A program made the translations under genes and the position numbers. The notes beneath the pieces were generated by a model, which saw only the letters and a list, made by a program, of their open reading frames with translations, was not told where the DNA came from and did no database searches. Shown here in pieces: positions 46,491 through 55,361 of a stretch of DNA of 64,000 nucleotides. This stretch comes from Aequorivita sp. (GTDB lineage: Bacteria > Bacteroidota > Bacteroidia > Flavobacteriales > Flavobacteriaceae), in NCBI GenBank assembly GCA_024637015.1, contig JAGXGE010000035.1, forward strand, positions 24,225 through 88,224. Direction: 5' to 3'. Position 1 is the stretch's first letter; each line of letters opens with the position of its first letter.

Positions 46491-47570
46491 TCATAATGGA
46501 AACATTTTATAAGTCTGATGCACTTTTTTAATCACTTCTTCGGTCCGTTCCGCGTGAGTATCACTAATAAACAATTGTCCAAAATTTTCATTGTCCACCA
46601 ACGTAATTAAATGCTCAACACGCGTTTCGTCCAATTTATCAAAAATATCATCCAATAGCAAAATTGGATTCGTTTTTGAATGGTTTTTTATAAAATCAAA
46701 CTGTGCCAACTTTAAAGCTATAAGATACGATTTTTGTTGTCCCTGTGAGCCAAATTTCTTGATTGGATGTCCGTCTATTTCAAAAACCAAATCATCTTTA
46801 TGTATTCCAAAATTGGTGTACTGAGTAATTTTATCTTTTGTAATGTTTTTCTGAAGTAGCGTCAACAGGTCGTTTTCCTGCAATTGGCTTTCGTAAACCA
46901 AGTTTATACTTTCCTCACCGCTGCTTATAGATTTGTAACGCTTTAAAAATATAGGCAGAAATTCCTCCAAAAAAGCCATCCGCTTCCCAAAAATTGAAGT
47001 TCCATAATTGTGAAGCTGCTCGTTATAAATATCAATAGTATCTTGGCTAAATGTATTATTTGCGGCAAAATATTTCAACAGTGAATTACGTTGTGCAAGT
47101 ACTTTGTTGTATTTAATAAGCGAATTGAGATAATCAGAATCACGCTGTGAAATTACGCCATCAACAAATTTCCGGCGTGTATCGCTTCCCTCTATAATCA
47201 AATCCCTATCTGCTGGCGAAATTATTACCAACGGCAAAAACCCAATGTGTTCACTGAATTTATCATAAGCTTTTCCGTTTCGTTTTATGATTTTTTTCTG
47301 TCCCTTTTTGGCGCTCACTACAATTTTTTCGGGAGTGTCCCTTCTTTCATAAAAACCTTCAACCACAAAAAATTCGGCACCGTGTTTAATGTTCTGTGTA
47401 GTGATGGGGTTGAAATAACTTTTTCCGAAAGAAAGATGGTAGATTGCATCGAGCACATTGGTCTTTCCCACACCGTTGTTTCCCACAAAACAATTTATTT
47501 TTGGGTCAAATTCAAAGGTTTCGGCTTCAAAGTTTTTATAGTTGAGTAAGGACAGTTTCTGTAAAATCAT
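46491..47570 (-). CDS. recF: DNA replication/repair protein RecF
   Basis: A 359-residue SMC-like ATPase from the ATG at 47570 ([17 protein letters not shown]); the frame extends 20 codons upstream but those residues are unlike the family start. Walker A is [15 protein letters not shown], the ABC-type signature [16 protein letters not shown], and Walker [14 protein letters not shown]. RecF with RecO and RecR loads RecA at gapped DNA. It heads a reverse-strand cluster ending with the DUF721 gene and is divergent from the TPR gene. Confidence 0.96.
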   Translation of the reverse strand: MILQKLSLLNYKNFEAETFEFDPKINCFVGNNGVGKTNVLDAIYHLSFGKSYFNPITTQNIKHGAEFFVVEGFYERRDTPEKIVVSAKKGQKKIIKRNGKAYDKFSEHIGFLPLVIISPADRDLIIEGSDTRRKFVDGVISQRDSDYLNSLIKYNKVLAQRNSLLKYFAANNTFSQDTIDIYNEQLHNYGTSIFGKRMAFLEEFLPIFLKRYKSISSGEESINLVYESQLQENDLLTLLQKNITKDKITQYTNFGIHKDDLVFEIDGHPIKKFGSQGQQKSYLIALKLAQFDFIKNHSKTNPILLLDDIFDKLDETRVEHLITLVDNENFGQLFISDTHAERTEEVIKKVHQTYKMFPL

Positions 47571-47680
47571 AAAAGTGAATGGGTTGTGCTTCAGTATTTT
47601 TTCTGAGAAGGAAGTGTTACCGCTTTGCAAATTATTAAAAAATAAGAAATATTAATCCTTTCTTATTCCATTAAAAATTT

Positions 47681-47688
47681 TATTTTTG
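47681..47688 (+). promoter_or_regulatory. -7 element of the TPR-ribH promoter
   Basis: TATTTTTG fits TAnnTTTG, 20 bases before the start codon at 47709. Confidence 0.55.
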
Positions 47689-47708
47689 CGCCACAATAAC
47701 CTAAAACT

Positions 47709-48476
47709 ATGGCAACGTACAACAAACGCGGAGGCAAACCAAAAAGCAAAGCTGATAAAGAAAGTCAGTTAGAAGAAAACAGTACAACGGCAGAAGTATT
47801 CAACACGCTGGATCAAGGCGCGTCGCGTACGGAGGCTTGGGTTGAAAAAAACCAAAAGCCTATCTTAGGCTTTATTATAGTTGTGGCAGTTTGTGTTTTG
47901 GGATACTTCGCATACGATCAATATATTAAAGGCCCAAAAGAAACTGAAGCGATGAACGAAATGTTCCAAGCCCAGAGCTATTGGGAACAAGCATTGACCT
48001 CTCCTGCAAAAGATTCACTTTACAACCTTTCATTGCAAGGAGGCGAAGGAAAATACGGTTTTATCGATATTATTGATAATTACGGTGGAACTAACGCAGC
48101 CAATCTTGCGCATTACTATGCGGGAATGGCTTATTTGAATACCAACAAATATCAGGAGGCAATTGCACAGTTGGATAAATTCAGCAGTGATGATGATATT
48201 TTGGCACCTTTGGCAAAAGGAGCTATAGGTGATGCATTTGTACAATTAGGGCAGAACGAAGATGCTTTAAAATATTACGAAGAAGCTGCTACGATGCGAA
48301 CCAATGATTTTACAACGCCACGTTTTCTATTGAAAGCTGGAATTGCCGCAATGTCTTTGAATAAAAATGACAAAGCGTTGGCGCACTTCAAAAAAATAGC
48401 AGACGAATATCCAAAATCAACAGAAGCTACTAAAGCCGAAATCTATACCGGCCGAGCTGAAGGAATGAAAAAATAA
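47709..48476 (+). CDS. Membrane-anchored TPR protein, YfgM-like topology
   Basis: A 255-residue protein with a basic N-terminus, one membrane segment at about 52-72 (PILGFIIVVAVCVLGYFAYD) and TPR repeats after it (LAHYYAGMAYLNTNKYQEAI, AIGDAFVQLGQNEDALKYYEEA, IAAMSLNKNDKALAHFKKIA). This is the layout of YfgM, an ancillary subunit of the Sec translocon that works with PpiD, and a periplasmic chaperone role is possible. Its stop codon directly abuts the ribH start, so both are read together. Confidence 0.88.
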   Translation: MATYNKRGGKPKSKADKESQLEENSTTAEVFNTLDQGASRTEAWVEKNQKPILGFIIVVAVCVLGYFAYDQYIKGPKETEAMNEMFQAQSYWEQALTSPAKDSLYNLSLQGGEGKYGFIDIIDNYGGTNAANLAHYYAGMAYLNTNKYQEAIAQLDKFSSDDDILAPLAKGAIGDAFVQLGQNEDALKYYEEAATMRTNDFTTPRFLLKAGIAAMSLNKNDKALAHFKKIADEYPKSTEATKAEIYTGRAEGMKK

Positions 48477-48974
48477 ATGGCTACAGCAAATACAAATTTA
48501 TCGGCTTACGATAAAAATACAATCCCAAACGCGAAGGACTTTCGGTTTGGGATTGTTGTTTCAGAATGGAACCAAAGTATTACTGAAGGAATGTTTCAAG
48601 GCGCTTTTGATGCGCTGAAAGATTGCGGAGCTATTAACGAAAACATAGTCCGTTGGAACGTTCCTGGCAGTTTTGAACTTATCTTCGGGTGTAAGCAAAT
48701 GACACAAAGCTATGAAATGCTGGATGCCGTAATTGCCATCGGCAGCGTTATTCAAGGCGAAACAAAACACTTCGATTACGTGTGTGAGGCCGTTGCTCAA
48801 GGCATAAAAGACTTAAATGTTCACGGTAATATCCCCGTTATTTTCTGTGTTCTTACAGACAACAATATGCAACAATCCATAGACCGCAGCGGCGGTAAAC
48901 ATGGCAACAAGGGAACGGAAGCTGCAATTGCTGCAATAAAAATGGCGCAGTTGCGAAAAGATTCTAAATTTTAA
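48477..48974 (+). CDS. ribH: 6,7-dimethyl-8-ribityllumazine synthase
   Basis: A 165-residue riboflavin enzyme that joins the ribityl pyrimidine and the butanone phosphate. Family motifs: FGIVVSEWNQSITEGMF, WNVPGSFELIFGCKQM, AVIAIGSVIQGETKHFDYV (with the catalytic His) and PVIFCVLTDNNMQQSIDRSGG, GNKGTEAAIAAIKM. ATG follows immediately on the TPR stop. No other rib gene is in view; scattered rib genes are common in Bacteroidota. Confidence 0.97.
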   Translation: MATANTNLSAYDKNTIPNAKDFRFGIVVSEWNQSITEGMFQGAFDALKDCGAINENIVRWNVPGSFELIFGCKQMTQSYEMLDAVIAIGSVIQGETKHFDYVCEAVAQGIKDLNVHGNIPVIFCVLTDNNMQQSIDRSGGKHGNKGTEAAIAAIKMAQLRKDSKF

Positions 48975-48982
48975 TTCAGTTT

Positions 48983-49017
48983 CAACCCACAACCCATAAC
49001 TTACTGCCAACTGCAAC
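48983..49017. repeat. Degenerate heptad array
   Basis: CAACCCA, CAACCCA, TAACTTA followed by CAACTG-type units, complementary in style to the TTGTnnG units at 45492. It lies in the ribH to 94-residue gene gap. Confidence 0.5.
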
Positions 49018-49094
49018 TGAATACGGTACACTTCCTTGGTACGGTAATTGTTTAAAATGGCTTCGTAATTACTTTAGAAAACACACTATTTTAA

Positions 49095-49102
49095 GTAACT
49101 TT
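49095..49102 (+). promoter_or_regulatory. -7 element of the mutL operon
   Basis: TAACTTTG fits TAnnTTTG, 14 bases before the start codon at 49117. Confidence 0.5.
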
Positions 49103-49116
49103 GAAGCACGACTATT

Positions 49117-49401
49117 ATGGGACTAATAAGTAAAAGAAAAAACAAAAAGTACAGTTACCAACCGCGCCATTTTGAATCTGATGGTGAAAGTAGCCCTTTT
49201 TCAATGGGCCATAAATTTGATCAATTCAGAACTACTGTTGGTGACAACCAAGGATTAAAGGGGAAATTTAAAACGGCTTGGGCAGATTTAAGACAATCTT
49301 CCGATAAAACCGCAAACCGAAGGCTGATTGTTATTTTTGCGATACTTGTGCTTCTTTTCCTGTTTATTATTGAATTCGATTTATCTATTTTCTACGTATA
49401 A
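49117..49401 (+). CDS. Small conserved membrane protein upstream of mutL
   Basis: A 94-residue protein: a basic, polar first two-thirds (KRKNKKYSYQPRHFESDGE) and a C-terminal hydrophobic helix (LIVIFAILVLLFLFIIEFDL). I recognise it as a conserved flavobacterial small protein found between ribH and mutL, sometimes mislabelled as a riboflavin synthase subunit because of the neighbour. It ends 6 bases before mutL and belongs to that operon. Function unknown. Confidence 0.75.
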   Translation: MGLISKRKNKKYSYQPRHFESDGESSPFSMGHKFDQFRTTVGDNQGLKGKFKTAWADLRQSSDKTANRRLIVIFAILVLLFLFIIEFDLSIFYV

Positions 49402-49407
49402 ATTTTA

Positions 49408-51282
49408 ATGGCAGACATTATTCAGTTATTACCGGATCACGTTGCAAACCAAATTGCAGCTGGGGAAGTTGTACAACGGCCCGCTTCGGTAGTTAAAGAA
49501 TTGCTGGAAAATGCTATTGATGCCAAAGCAACCTCAATTACGCTTGTAATTAAAGACGCCGGAAAAACCCTCGTTCAAGTTACCGACAATGGAATGGGGA
49601 TGAGCGTTACCGATGCACGGTTAAGCTTTGAGCGTCACGCTACTTCAAAAATAAAATCTGCTGAAGATCTTTTTAATCTGCATACAAAGGGTTTTCGTGG
49701 AGAAGCTTTGGCTTCAATTGCTGCAATTGCACATGTAGAGCTAAAAACCAAAACCGACCCTGATAACAATCGGGATGAAATTGGGACACACCTAACCATT
49801 GAAGGCAGCAAAGTAATTTCACAAGATCCTGCCGTAGTTCCAAAAGGAACGACCATTTCAGTAAAAAATCTTTTTTACAATATTCCCGCTCGAAGAAATT
49901 TTCTAAAAAGCAATCCCGTGGAAACGCGGCATATTATTGACGAATTTCACAGAGTGGCTTTAGCACATCCAAGTGTCGCTTTTCAAATGCTTCACAATGG
50001 CAGTGATGTTTTTAATCTGCCGTCATCAAATTTGCGACAACGGATTGTAAATATCTTCGGAAGTAAAACCAATGAAAAACTGGTTCCCGTGAGCGAGGAA
50101 ACCGAGATTTTAAAGATTGAAGGTTTTGTTCTAAAACCCGAATTTGGAAAAAAGAGCAGGGGAGAGCAATTCTTTTTTGTGAATGATCGATTCATTAAAA
50201 GTCCGTATTTGCACCACGCAGTGGCTTCCGCCTATGAAGGATTGATGAAAAACGACATTCATCCTGGATATTTCCTCTTTTTGGAAGTAGATCCACATTC
50301 CATAGATATCAACATCCATCCAACAAAAACCGAAATAAAATTTGACGACGAACATTCCATATATGCAATGCTTCGCGCAACGGTAAAGCACAGTTTAGGT
50401 CAATTTAACATTGCTCCAGTACTCGATTTTGAAAGAGATAAGGGTTTTGACACACCTTATGAATATAGCAAAAAATCGCCAACAGCGCCTTCAATTGATG
50501 TAGATAGGGATTTTAATCCATTTAAAGAAAAACCTAAACAGGGAAATATAAATTTTCCTTTTAAACGTGACCTTTCGACAGGCTCAGGGCAGGCCGGTTC
50601 TTGGGAATCATTATATGTGGGCTTGAAAGATGATACTACTGCAGTTTCTGGCTTGGATGATATTGAATTTGAAAGTGAGGAAGTAACTGGAAGTTTGTTT
50701 GAAAACTCAAAAGCCGAAACTGGACAGATAACGTTTCAACTTCAGAATAAATATATAGTAAGTCCTTTGAAAAGCGGTATGATGATCGTTCATCAAAATT
50801 TGGCGCACCAACGTATTCTTTATGAAGAACTACTAAAAAACATTACTGTAAAAGAAGCTGTTAGCCAGCAATTACTATTTCCTCTTCAATTGCATTTTTC
50901 AAAGCCCGATATAGAAATTATTGAAAAGATACGTGAGCAATTGGAGCATACGGGTTTTATTTTTTCAGAATTAAAAGACGAAACTATCGAGATTAGCGGA
51001 ATTCCAATGCTGATACTAGAAAGCCATGTTGTAAATTTGCTCAGCCAATTGGTGCACGATATAAAAGAAGAAGTGCCTGATAGTGGTTTTAGCCAGAATG
51101 ATATGCTTGCGAAATCTATGGCCGCAAGCATGGCAATAAAAACGGGGGTTTCATTGAACAAAGAAGAACGAGAGCATTTAATTAACCAACTTTTTGCCTG
51201 TAAAGAGCCAAGCGTGAGCCCGACCAACAAACTGGTTTTTACTACAGTGGATTCGAGTGATCTCGATAAAAAATTTATTTAA
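49408..51282 (+). CDS. mutL: DNA mismatch repair protein MutL
   Basis: A 624-residue GHKL ATPase. N-terminal ATP-site motifs: IAAGEVVQRPASVVKELLEN, DNGMGM, KGFRGEALASI, and GTTISVKNLFYNIPARRNF. The C-terminal dimerisation domain (about 430-620) lacks an evident DQHAxxE endonuclease motif, the sequence there being MIVHQNLAHQRILYEELL, close to but not the same as the metal site. The linker contains DLSTGSGQAG near residue 390, encoded by an in-frame copy of the CCCTGAG palindrome. The rhomboid gene starts directly at the next base after its stop. Confidence 0.96.
   Translation: MADIIQLLPDHVANQIAAGEVVQRPASVVKELLENAIDAKATSITLVIKDAGKTLVQVTDNGMGMSVTDARLSFERHATSKIKSAEDLFNLHTKGFRGEALASIAAIAHVELKTKTDPDNNRDEIGTHLTIEGSKVISQDPAVVPKGTTISVKNLFYNIPARRNFLKSNPVETRHIIDEFHRVALAHPSVAFQMLHNGSDVFNLPSSNLRQRIVNIFGSKTNEKLVPVSEETEILKIEGFVLKPEFGKKSRGEQFFFVNDRFIKSPYLHHAVASAYEGLMKNDIHPGYFLFLEVDPHSIDINIHPTKTEIKFDDEHSIYAMLRATVKHSLGQFNIAPVLDFERDKGFDTPYEYSKKSPTAPSIDVDRDFNPFKEKPKQGNINFPFKRDLSTGSGQAGSWESLYVGLKDDTTAVSGLDDIEFESEEVTGSLFENSKAETGQITFQLQNKYIVSPLKSGMMIVHQNLAHQRILYEELLKNITVKEAVSQQLLFPLQLHFSKPDIEIIEKIREQLEHTGFIFSELKDETIEISGIPMLILESHVVNLLSQLVHDIKEEVPDSGFSQNDMLAKSMAASMAIKTGVSLNKEEREHLINQLFACKEPSVSPTNKLVFTTVDSSDLDKKFI
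50571..50589. repeat. CCCTGAG-GAAGGG palindromic element, copy 3, inside mutL
   Basis: CCTTTCGACAGGCTCAGGG, the opposite-strand form of CCCTGAGCTTGTCGAAGGG with one end-base change, in frame in the flexible MutL linker. Confidence 0.78.
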
Positions 51283-52026
51283 ATGGGAAGAATAACCGAT
51301 ACCGTAAAATTTCTTTTAATACTGAATGTGATCTTTTATATTGGATCATTTATCATCGGGGACTTATCGATCAAGTTGTTTGCACTTTATTATTTTGAAA
51401 ACCCTAATTTTCAATATTGGCAGCCTATCACGCATATGTTTATGCACGATCCTTCCTCTATATTCCATATCCTTTTTAATATGTATGCGCTATGGGCTTT
51501 TGGTTCGCCATTGGAAATGCGTTGGGGACAAAAAAAGTTCCTTTTCTTTTACTTTTCGGCAGGTCTAGGTGCAGCTTTAATACATACTTTGGTAAATTAC
51601 TTTCACATTCAAAGTGTAATGGACTCATTGATAGCAGGAGGATGGAGTGAAGGTGAAATAATGAGTTATCTATCTGGTGGAAATGGCGGAAGTCAAGCTG
51701 TTTTAGAGACCGTTTCCATGGAAAGCATACAATCTATGGCTCAATCGTATAATGGAGTAGCCTTAGGTGCTTCTGGTGCTGTTTATGGAATATTGGTGGC
51801 CTTTGGAATTATGTTTCCTAATATTGAATTAATGCTTATTTTTCTCCCTATCCCAATCAAAGCGAAATATTTTATTCCAGGAATTATATTAATGGATTTA
51901 ATTTTTGGAATTACCGGAACACCAACCGGTATTGCCCATTGGGCTCACGTTGGGGGCGCGCTTTTCGGCTTTATTATGGCTTGGTACTGGAAAAAGAATA
52001 GTTTTGATAACCACCGCTGGAATTAA
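51283..52026 (+). CDS. Rhomboid-family intramembrane serine protease 1
   Basis: A 247-residue membrane protease. The catalytic dyad reads S164 in GASGAVYG and H222 in AHVGGALFGF; the HILFNMYALW segment after THMFMHD is typical of rhomboids. An insertion of about 50 residues rich in Gly and Ser (111-156) widens the loop before the catalytic helix. Six or so transmembrane helices. It cleaves membrane proteins within the bilayer; substrates unknown. Second gene of a mutL-headed run and followed 2 bases later by another rhomboid. Confidence 0.93.
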   Translation: MGRITDTVKFLLILNVIFYIGSFIIGDLSIKLFALYYFENPNFQYWQPITHMFMHDPSSIFHILFNMYALWAFGSPLEMRWGQKKFLFFYFSAGLGAALIHTLVNYFHIQSVMDSLIAGGWSEGEIMSYLSGGNGGSQAVLETVSMESIQSMAQSYNGVALGASGAVYGILVAFGIMFPNIELMLIFLPIPIKAKYFIPGIILMDLIFGITGTPTGIAHWAHVGGALFGFIMAWYWKKNSFDNHRWN

Positions 52027-52028
52027 CT

Positions 52029-52904
52029 ATGGCAACTACAAACTTTGCATATCAATATAAAATGGCCAGTGTTTTGGTCAAGCTCATTGTAATCAATGCG
52101 GCGGCGTATTTGGTAGTTAGGCTGGGTTCTTTCTTTATGGGCACCAATCAGTATTCCTTTTCCCGATGGTTTGTTTTGAGCGATGATTTTGATACACTTT
52201 TATTCCGTCCGTGGACTTTGTTCACCTATGGTTTTCTGCATTTTGGTTTTTTCCACATACTGTTCAATATGCTATGGCTTTATTGGTTTGGGCAGTTTGT
52301 TTTAAATCTTTTCACTGGTAAAAGGTTGTTGACGGTTTATTTGCTGGGTGCGCTTTTTGGAGGTTTGCTTTTTGTTTTGGCCTATAACCTTTTTCCCGTT
52401 TTTGCTCAGAGTCGGGGTTATTTGATTGGCGCTTCAGGAGCCGTAACCGCTATCATGATTTTTATAGCAACCTATACGCCAAATACGGAAGTTCGTATTT
52501 TTACCTTCACAGTAAAACTTTGGCATATTGCCCTTTTTCTTTTTCTTTTTGATTTGGTGCGTATTCCAACTTCGGGGAATGCTGGGGGATTAATGGCGCA
52601 CGTGGGAGGTGCGTTATTCGGGTTTGTTTACGCAACACAACTTGCCAAAGGAAATGACATCGGCATATGGTTTGAAAATTTTCTGGACTGGATTGCAAAT
52701 CTTTTCACACCCCAAAAGAAAAGGCCTTTCAAAAAAGTGCACCGTACAACACAACCTACTGCAAAGCGTTCTAAGCCAAAGGAATCAAAATCTGAACACC
52801 AAAAAAAGGTGGATGTCATTCTTGATAAAATAGGTAAAAGCGGCTACGAGAGTCTTACCAAAGAAGAAAAGGACTTTTTGTTCAAAGCAGGAAAAGAAGA
52901 TTAG
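52029..52904 (+). CDS. Rhomboid-family intramembrane serine protease 2
   Basis: A 291-residue rhomboid with the dyad S136 (GASGAVT) and H191 (MAHVGGALFGF), plus the HFGFFHILFNMLWLYWFG segment. After the last helix it carries a 90-residue cytoplasmic tail, very basic (KKRPFKKVHRTTQ) and ending in a short helical module (VDVILDKIGKSGYESLTKEE) often seen at the end of Bacteroidota rhomboids. It differs from its neighbour enough to be an old paralogue. Confidence 0.93.
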   Translation: MATTNFAYQYKMASVLVKLIVINAAAYLVVRLGSFFMGTNQYSFSRWFVLSDDFDTLLFRPWTLFTYGFLHFGFFHILFNMLWLYWFGQFVLNLFTGKRLLTVYLLGALFGGLLFVLAYNLFPVFAQSRGYLIGASGAVTAIMIFIATYTPNTEVRIFTFTVKLWHIALFLFLFDLVRIPTSGNAGGLMAHVGGALFGFVYATQLAKGNDIGIWFENFLDWIANLFTPQKKRPFKKVHRTTQPTAKRSKPKESKSEHQKKVDVILDKIGKSGYESLTKEEKDFLFKAGKED

Positions 52905-52908
52905 GCCA

Positions 52909-53925
52909 ATGAGGAAATTTCTCAACAAACTGATTTACTGGGGCAATCTGCTTGCGGCTTTTCTATTGCTTATTTCTTTCATTCTGCCCCATTTGCCCCC
53001 TAAAAACTTTCCCACAATTTCATTGCTAAGTTTGGTGGTTTCGTTACTTATAATTTTGAATATTCTTTTCGCTATTTATTGGGCAGTGCAATTGCGGCGT
53101 CGGTTTTTTATTTCCTTTACCGTGCTTTTTATTTCCTATTTTTATTTCAATGTTTTTTATGAAGTTTCTTCTGAAAGCGATGCTTCACAATACAAAAACA
53201 CACTTAATGTACTTTCTTATAACGTTCGGTTGTTCAATGCCTATGAAAAAAAACCAGATAAGGATGCTCAAAAAATAATTTCAGAAATACTTAGCGGGGA
53301 AAAACCAGATGTGGTTTGTGTTCAGGAATATTACAAGCCCAACAAAATTGATTTTTCGGCCTATCCATATCAGTATATTCATTTTAGCTCGGAAAAAGCA
53401 AAACTAGGCCACGCTATTTTTTCAAAATTTCCCTTGATAAATACAGGAGCTTTTGATTTTGAAAATACTTACAACAATACACTTTATGCCGATGTTTTGA
53501 AAGGAACAGACACCCTTCGTATTTACAGTGTACATTTGCAGTCGCTCGGTATTATTCCACGCGTGAGTTTTTTACAGGAAAGCGACAACGAAAAACTTAG
53601 AAAGCGCGTTTCTAATGCTTTTGAGAAACAGCAAAGTCAAATAGCGGCTATTCTGGAACACAAGCAAAAAACATCACATCCTGTAATTATTTGTGGCGAT
53701 TTCAACAACACACCTTTTTCATACAGCTACCGAAAACTGAAAGACGGTATGCAGGACGCTTTTCGTGAACGCGGCAACGGATTGGGAACTACTTTTAAGT
53801 TTGAAGAATACCCGATGCGGATAGATTATATTTTTGCTTCAAAAGGATTGGATATCGTTTCTTTCGACACAATGAAGAAGACTTTTTCGGATCACTATGC
53901 CGTGCGGGCTACCGTGGGCTGGTGA
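52909..53925 (+). CDS. Membrane-anchored endonuclease/exonuclease/phosphatase-family protein
   Basis: A 338-residue protein with two to three N-terminal hydrophobic helices (residues about 10-28, 36-60 and 67-85) and an EEP domain. Catalytic motifs: LNVLSYNVRLFN (metal Asn), DVVCVQEYY (metal Glu), YSVHLQSLG, IICGDFNNTPFS (Asp, Asn) and SDHYAVRATV (final Asp-His). It may act on nucleic acid, phospholipid or sugar phosphate outside the inner membrane. Members of this type commonly follow the two rhomboids in Bacteroidota. Converges on the WbqC gene. Confidence 0.9.
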   Translation: MRKFLNKLIYWGNLLAAFLLLISFILPHLPPKNFPTISLLSLVVSLLIILNILFAIYWAVQLRRRFFISFTVLFISYFYFNVFYEVSSESDASQYKNTLNVLSYNVRLFNAYEKKPDKDAQKIISEILSGEKPDVVCVQEYYKPNKIDFSAYPYQYIHFSSEKAKLGHAIFSKFPLINTGAFDFENTYNNTLYADVLKGTDTLRIYSVHLQSLGIIPRVSFLQESDNEKLRKRVSNAFEKQQSQIAAILEHKQKTSHPVIICGDFNNTPFSYSYRKLKDGMQDAFRERGNGLGTTFKFEEYPMRIDYIFASKGLDIVSFDTMKKTFSDHYAVRATVGW

Positions 53926-53932
53926 TTCTAAT

Positions 53933-53960
53933 TTAAAGTTCAAAATTCAAGGTTTCAAAA
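53933..53960. repeat. Heptad-like array, 4 x 7 bp
   Basis: TTAAAGT, TCAAAAT, TCAAGGT, TTCAAAA, in the gap of two convergent genes and overlapping the 3' end of the WbqC gene. Confidence 0.5.
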
Positions 53961-54576
53961 TGATCTTTTGATTCTCTAAATATTGAAGTGAATTCGGACC
54001 TTCATTAAACAACAAATCCAATACAGAAAGATTCGGCAAAAAGGGATGGTTTGCTTGGTGGACTTGTGTGTATAGTTCTGGCTGAAAATCTGACTTTCTT
54101 TTTGCATCAATTAAAATACGGAGATCTGTTATTTCGGGATTCTTTTCAAAAGAAGTGGTTTTTAAAACTTCAACTTCAATCCCGATCAATTCGCACAGTA
54201 AATCAAATATTTTGAGGTTATGCGCCATTAAACCTTCAACGGGTTCGGTGAAAAGATGCTTCAAATCGTCCTCATAATATTCAAAAAATGGAGAGGTGCG
54301 ATAGGCACTCTGCAAACTTTTCCAATGCTGCTCCTGCCACGGAAAATCATTTTCAACATGAACCTCCTTCGTTTTTTGGCGTTTTCCAGTTTTGCTGTGT
54401 TTAATAGGAATGTTTAAAAGCAGCTTTCCATTGCTGTGCGCAATAAACGTACGGTTGCGGAATGTTTGTTTTTGGTAATTATCCTCAGCTTCAAAAACCA
54501 CTTTTTCGGCCTGAGCCACCGCAGCCATTTGGGCAATGGACGGAAAATAGGAGGGATGCAGCAGGATTGTTTTCAT
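53947..54576 (-). CDS. WbqC-family protein
   Basis: A 209-residue protein of the WbqC-like family (HPSYFPSIAQMAAVAQAEKVVFEAEDNYQKQTFRNR is the family opening, here read as HPSYFPSIAQM plus EDNYQKQTFRNR). Later motifs LLNIPIKHSKTGKRQKTKEV and WQEQHWKSLQSAYRTSPFFEYYEDDL are also typical. WbqC proteins occur in polysaccharide loci, but their activity is not established; in flavobacteria the gene is often unlinked, as here. A -7 element lies upstream and its last codons overlap the heptad-like repeat. Confidence 0.88.
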   Translation of the reverse strand: MKTILLHPSYFPSIAQMAAVAQAEKVVFEAEDNYQKQTFRNRTFIAHSNGKLLLNIPIKHSKTGKRQKTKEVHVENDFPWQEQHWKSLQSAYRTSPFFEYYEDDLKHLFTEPVEGLMAHNLKIFDLLCELIGIEVEVLKTTSFEKNPEITDLRILIDAKRKSDFQPELYTQVHQANHPFLPNLSVLDLLFNEGPNSLQYLENQKIILKP

Positions 54577-54593
54577 TTGGATATTAAAGACTT

Positions 54594-54601
54594 CAAAAAT
54601 A
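54594..54601 (-). promoter_or_regulatory. -7 element of the WbqC gene
   Basis: Reverse complement TATTTTTG, 17 bases before the start codon. Confidence 0.5.
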
Positions 54602-54606
54602 GAAAA

Positions 54607-54642
54607 GAAAACGAAATCGAAAACGAAATCGAAGACGAAATT
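54607..54642. repeat. Tandem repeat, 3 x 12 bp
   Basis: GAAAACGAAATC twice, then GAAGACGAAATT. In the divergent wbqC-udk gap, next to the C-rich element and the heptad array. Confidence 0.8.
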
Positions 54643-54646
54643 GTAT

Positions 54647-54671
54647 CCCTTTGAAGGGGACTGGGGAGATG
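54647..54671. repeat. C-rich palindromic element, single copy
   Basis: CCCTTTGAAGGGGACTGGGG followed by AGATG; same family as the double copy at 35659 and the copy at 61532. Confidence 0.75.
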
Positions 54672-54676
54672 TTTAA

Positions 54677-54704
54677 AACTTGAAACCTGAAACTTGAAAC
54701 CTGC
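54677..54704. repeat. Heptad array, 4 x 7 bp
   Basis: AACTTGA, AACCTGA, AACTTGA, AACCTGC. The third unit supplies the TTG of the udk promoter. Confidence 0.75.
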
Positions 54705-54724
54705 TGCCGTTTTCGCTACCTTTG
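54694..54724 (+). promoter_or_regulatory. Promoter of the udk-mut operon
   Basis: TTG at 54694-54696, 20 bases, TACCTTTG at 54717-54724, 16 bases before the udk start. The -33 box is inside a heptad unit. Confidence 0.7.
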
Positions 54725-54740
54725 TATAAACCTTTAAAAT

Positions 54741-55361
54741 ATGCTTATAATTGGCATCGCCGGCGGCACCGGCAGTGGGAAAACGACTGTTGTAGATCAA
54801 ATTGTAGAAGAGCTTCCAGAGGATGAAGTGTGCGTTATTTCTCAGGATTCCTATTATCACGACACTAGCCATTTGTCTTTTGAGGAACGTACAAAAATAA
54901 ATTTTGACCATCCAAAGGCAATTGATTTTGATTTACTGGTAAGCCATTTAAAGGAACTTCGGAAAGGAAATCCTTTTGAACAACCCGTATATTCTTTCGT
55001 AGAGCATAATAGAACTGGAGAAACAATTACTACCTTCCCAAAAAAGGTTATTATTGTTGAAGGAATTTTAATCTTGGCACATCCCGATATTCGTGAAATG
55101 TTCGACATCAAAATATTCGTGCATGCCGACAGCGATGAACGCCTGATACGCAGATTGAAACGTGACATAGCCACACGTGGCCGCGATTTGGAAGAAGTTT
55201 TAAACCGCTACCAAACCACGTTAAAACCGATGCACCAACAATTCATTGAGCCAACAAAGGAATTTGCAGACATAATTATTCCTACCAACAGATACAACAC
55301 CGTAGCAGTGAACGTAATTAGAAGTATTATTAACCAAAAATTAAGCTATACCGAATCGTGA
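54741..55361 (+). CDS. udk: Uridine kinase
   Basis: A 206-residue P-loop kinase that phosphorylates uridine and cytidine in pyrimidine salvage. Walker A is GGTGSGKT at 8-15; family motifs include SQDSYYHD, NFDHPKAIDFDLL, and FVHADSDERLIRRLKRDIATRGRDL. Length is normal. First gene of a chain in which each start codon overlaps the previous stop: the next gene begins with GTG inside the udk TGA. Confidence 0.97.
   Translation: MLIIGIAGGTGSGKTTVVDQIVEELPEDEVCVISQDSYYHDTSHLSFEERTKINFDHPKAIDFDLLVSHLKELRKGNPFEQPVYSFVEHNRTGETITTFPKKVIIVEGILILAHPDIREMFDIKIFVHADSDERLIRRLKRDIATRGRDLEEVLNRYQTTLKPMHQQFIEPTKEFADIIIPTNRYNTVAVNVIRSIINQKLSYTES

Noticed and set aside
47571..47630. Twenty extra N-terminal codons of RecF
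   Set aside because: RecF proteins begin at the LSLLNYKNF strand; the ATG at 47570 gives exactly that.
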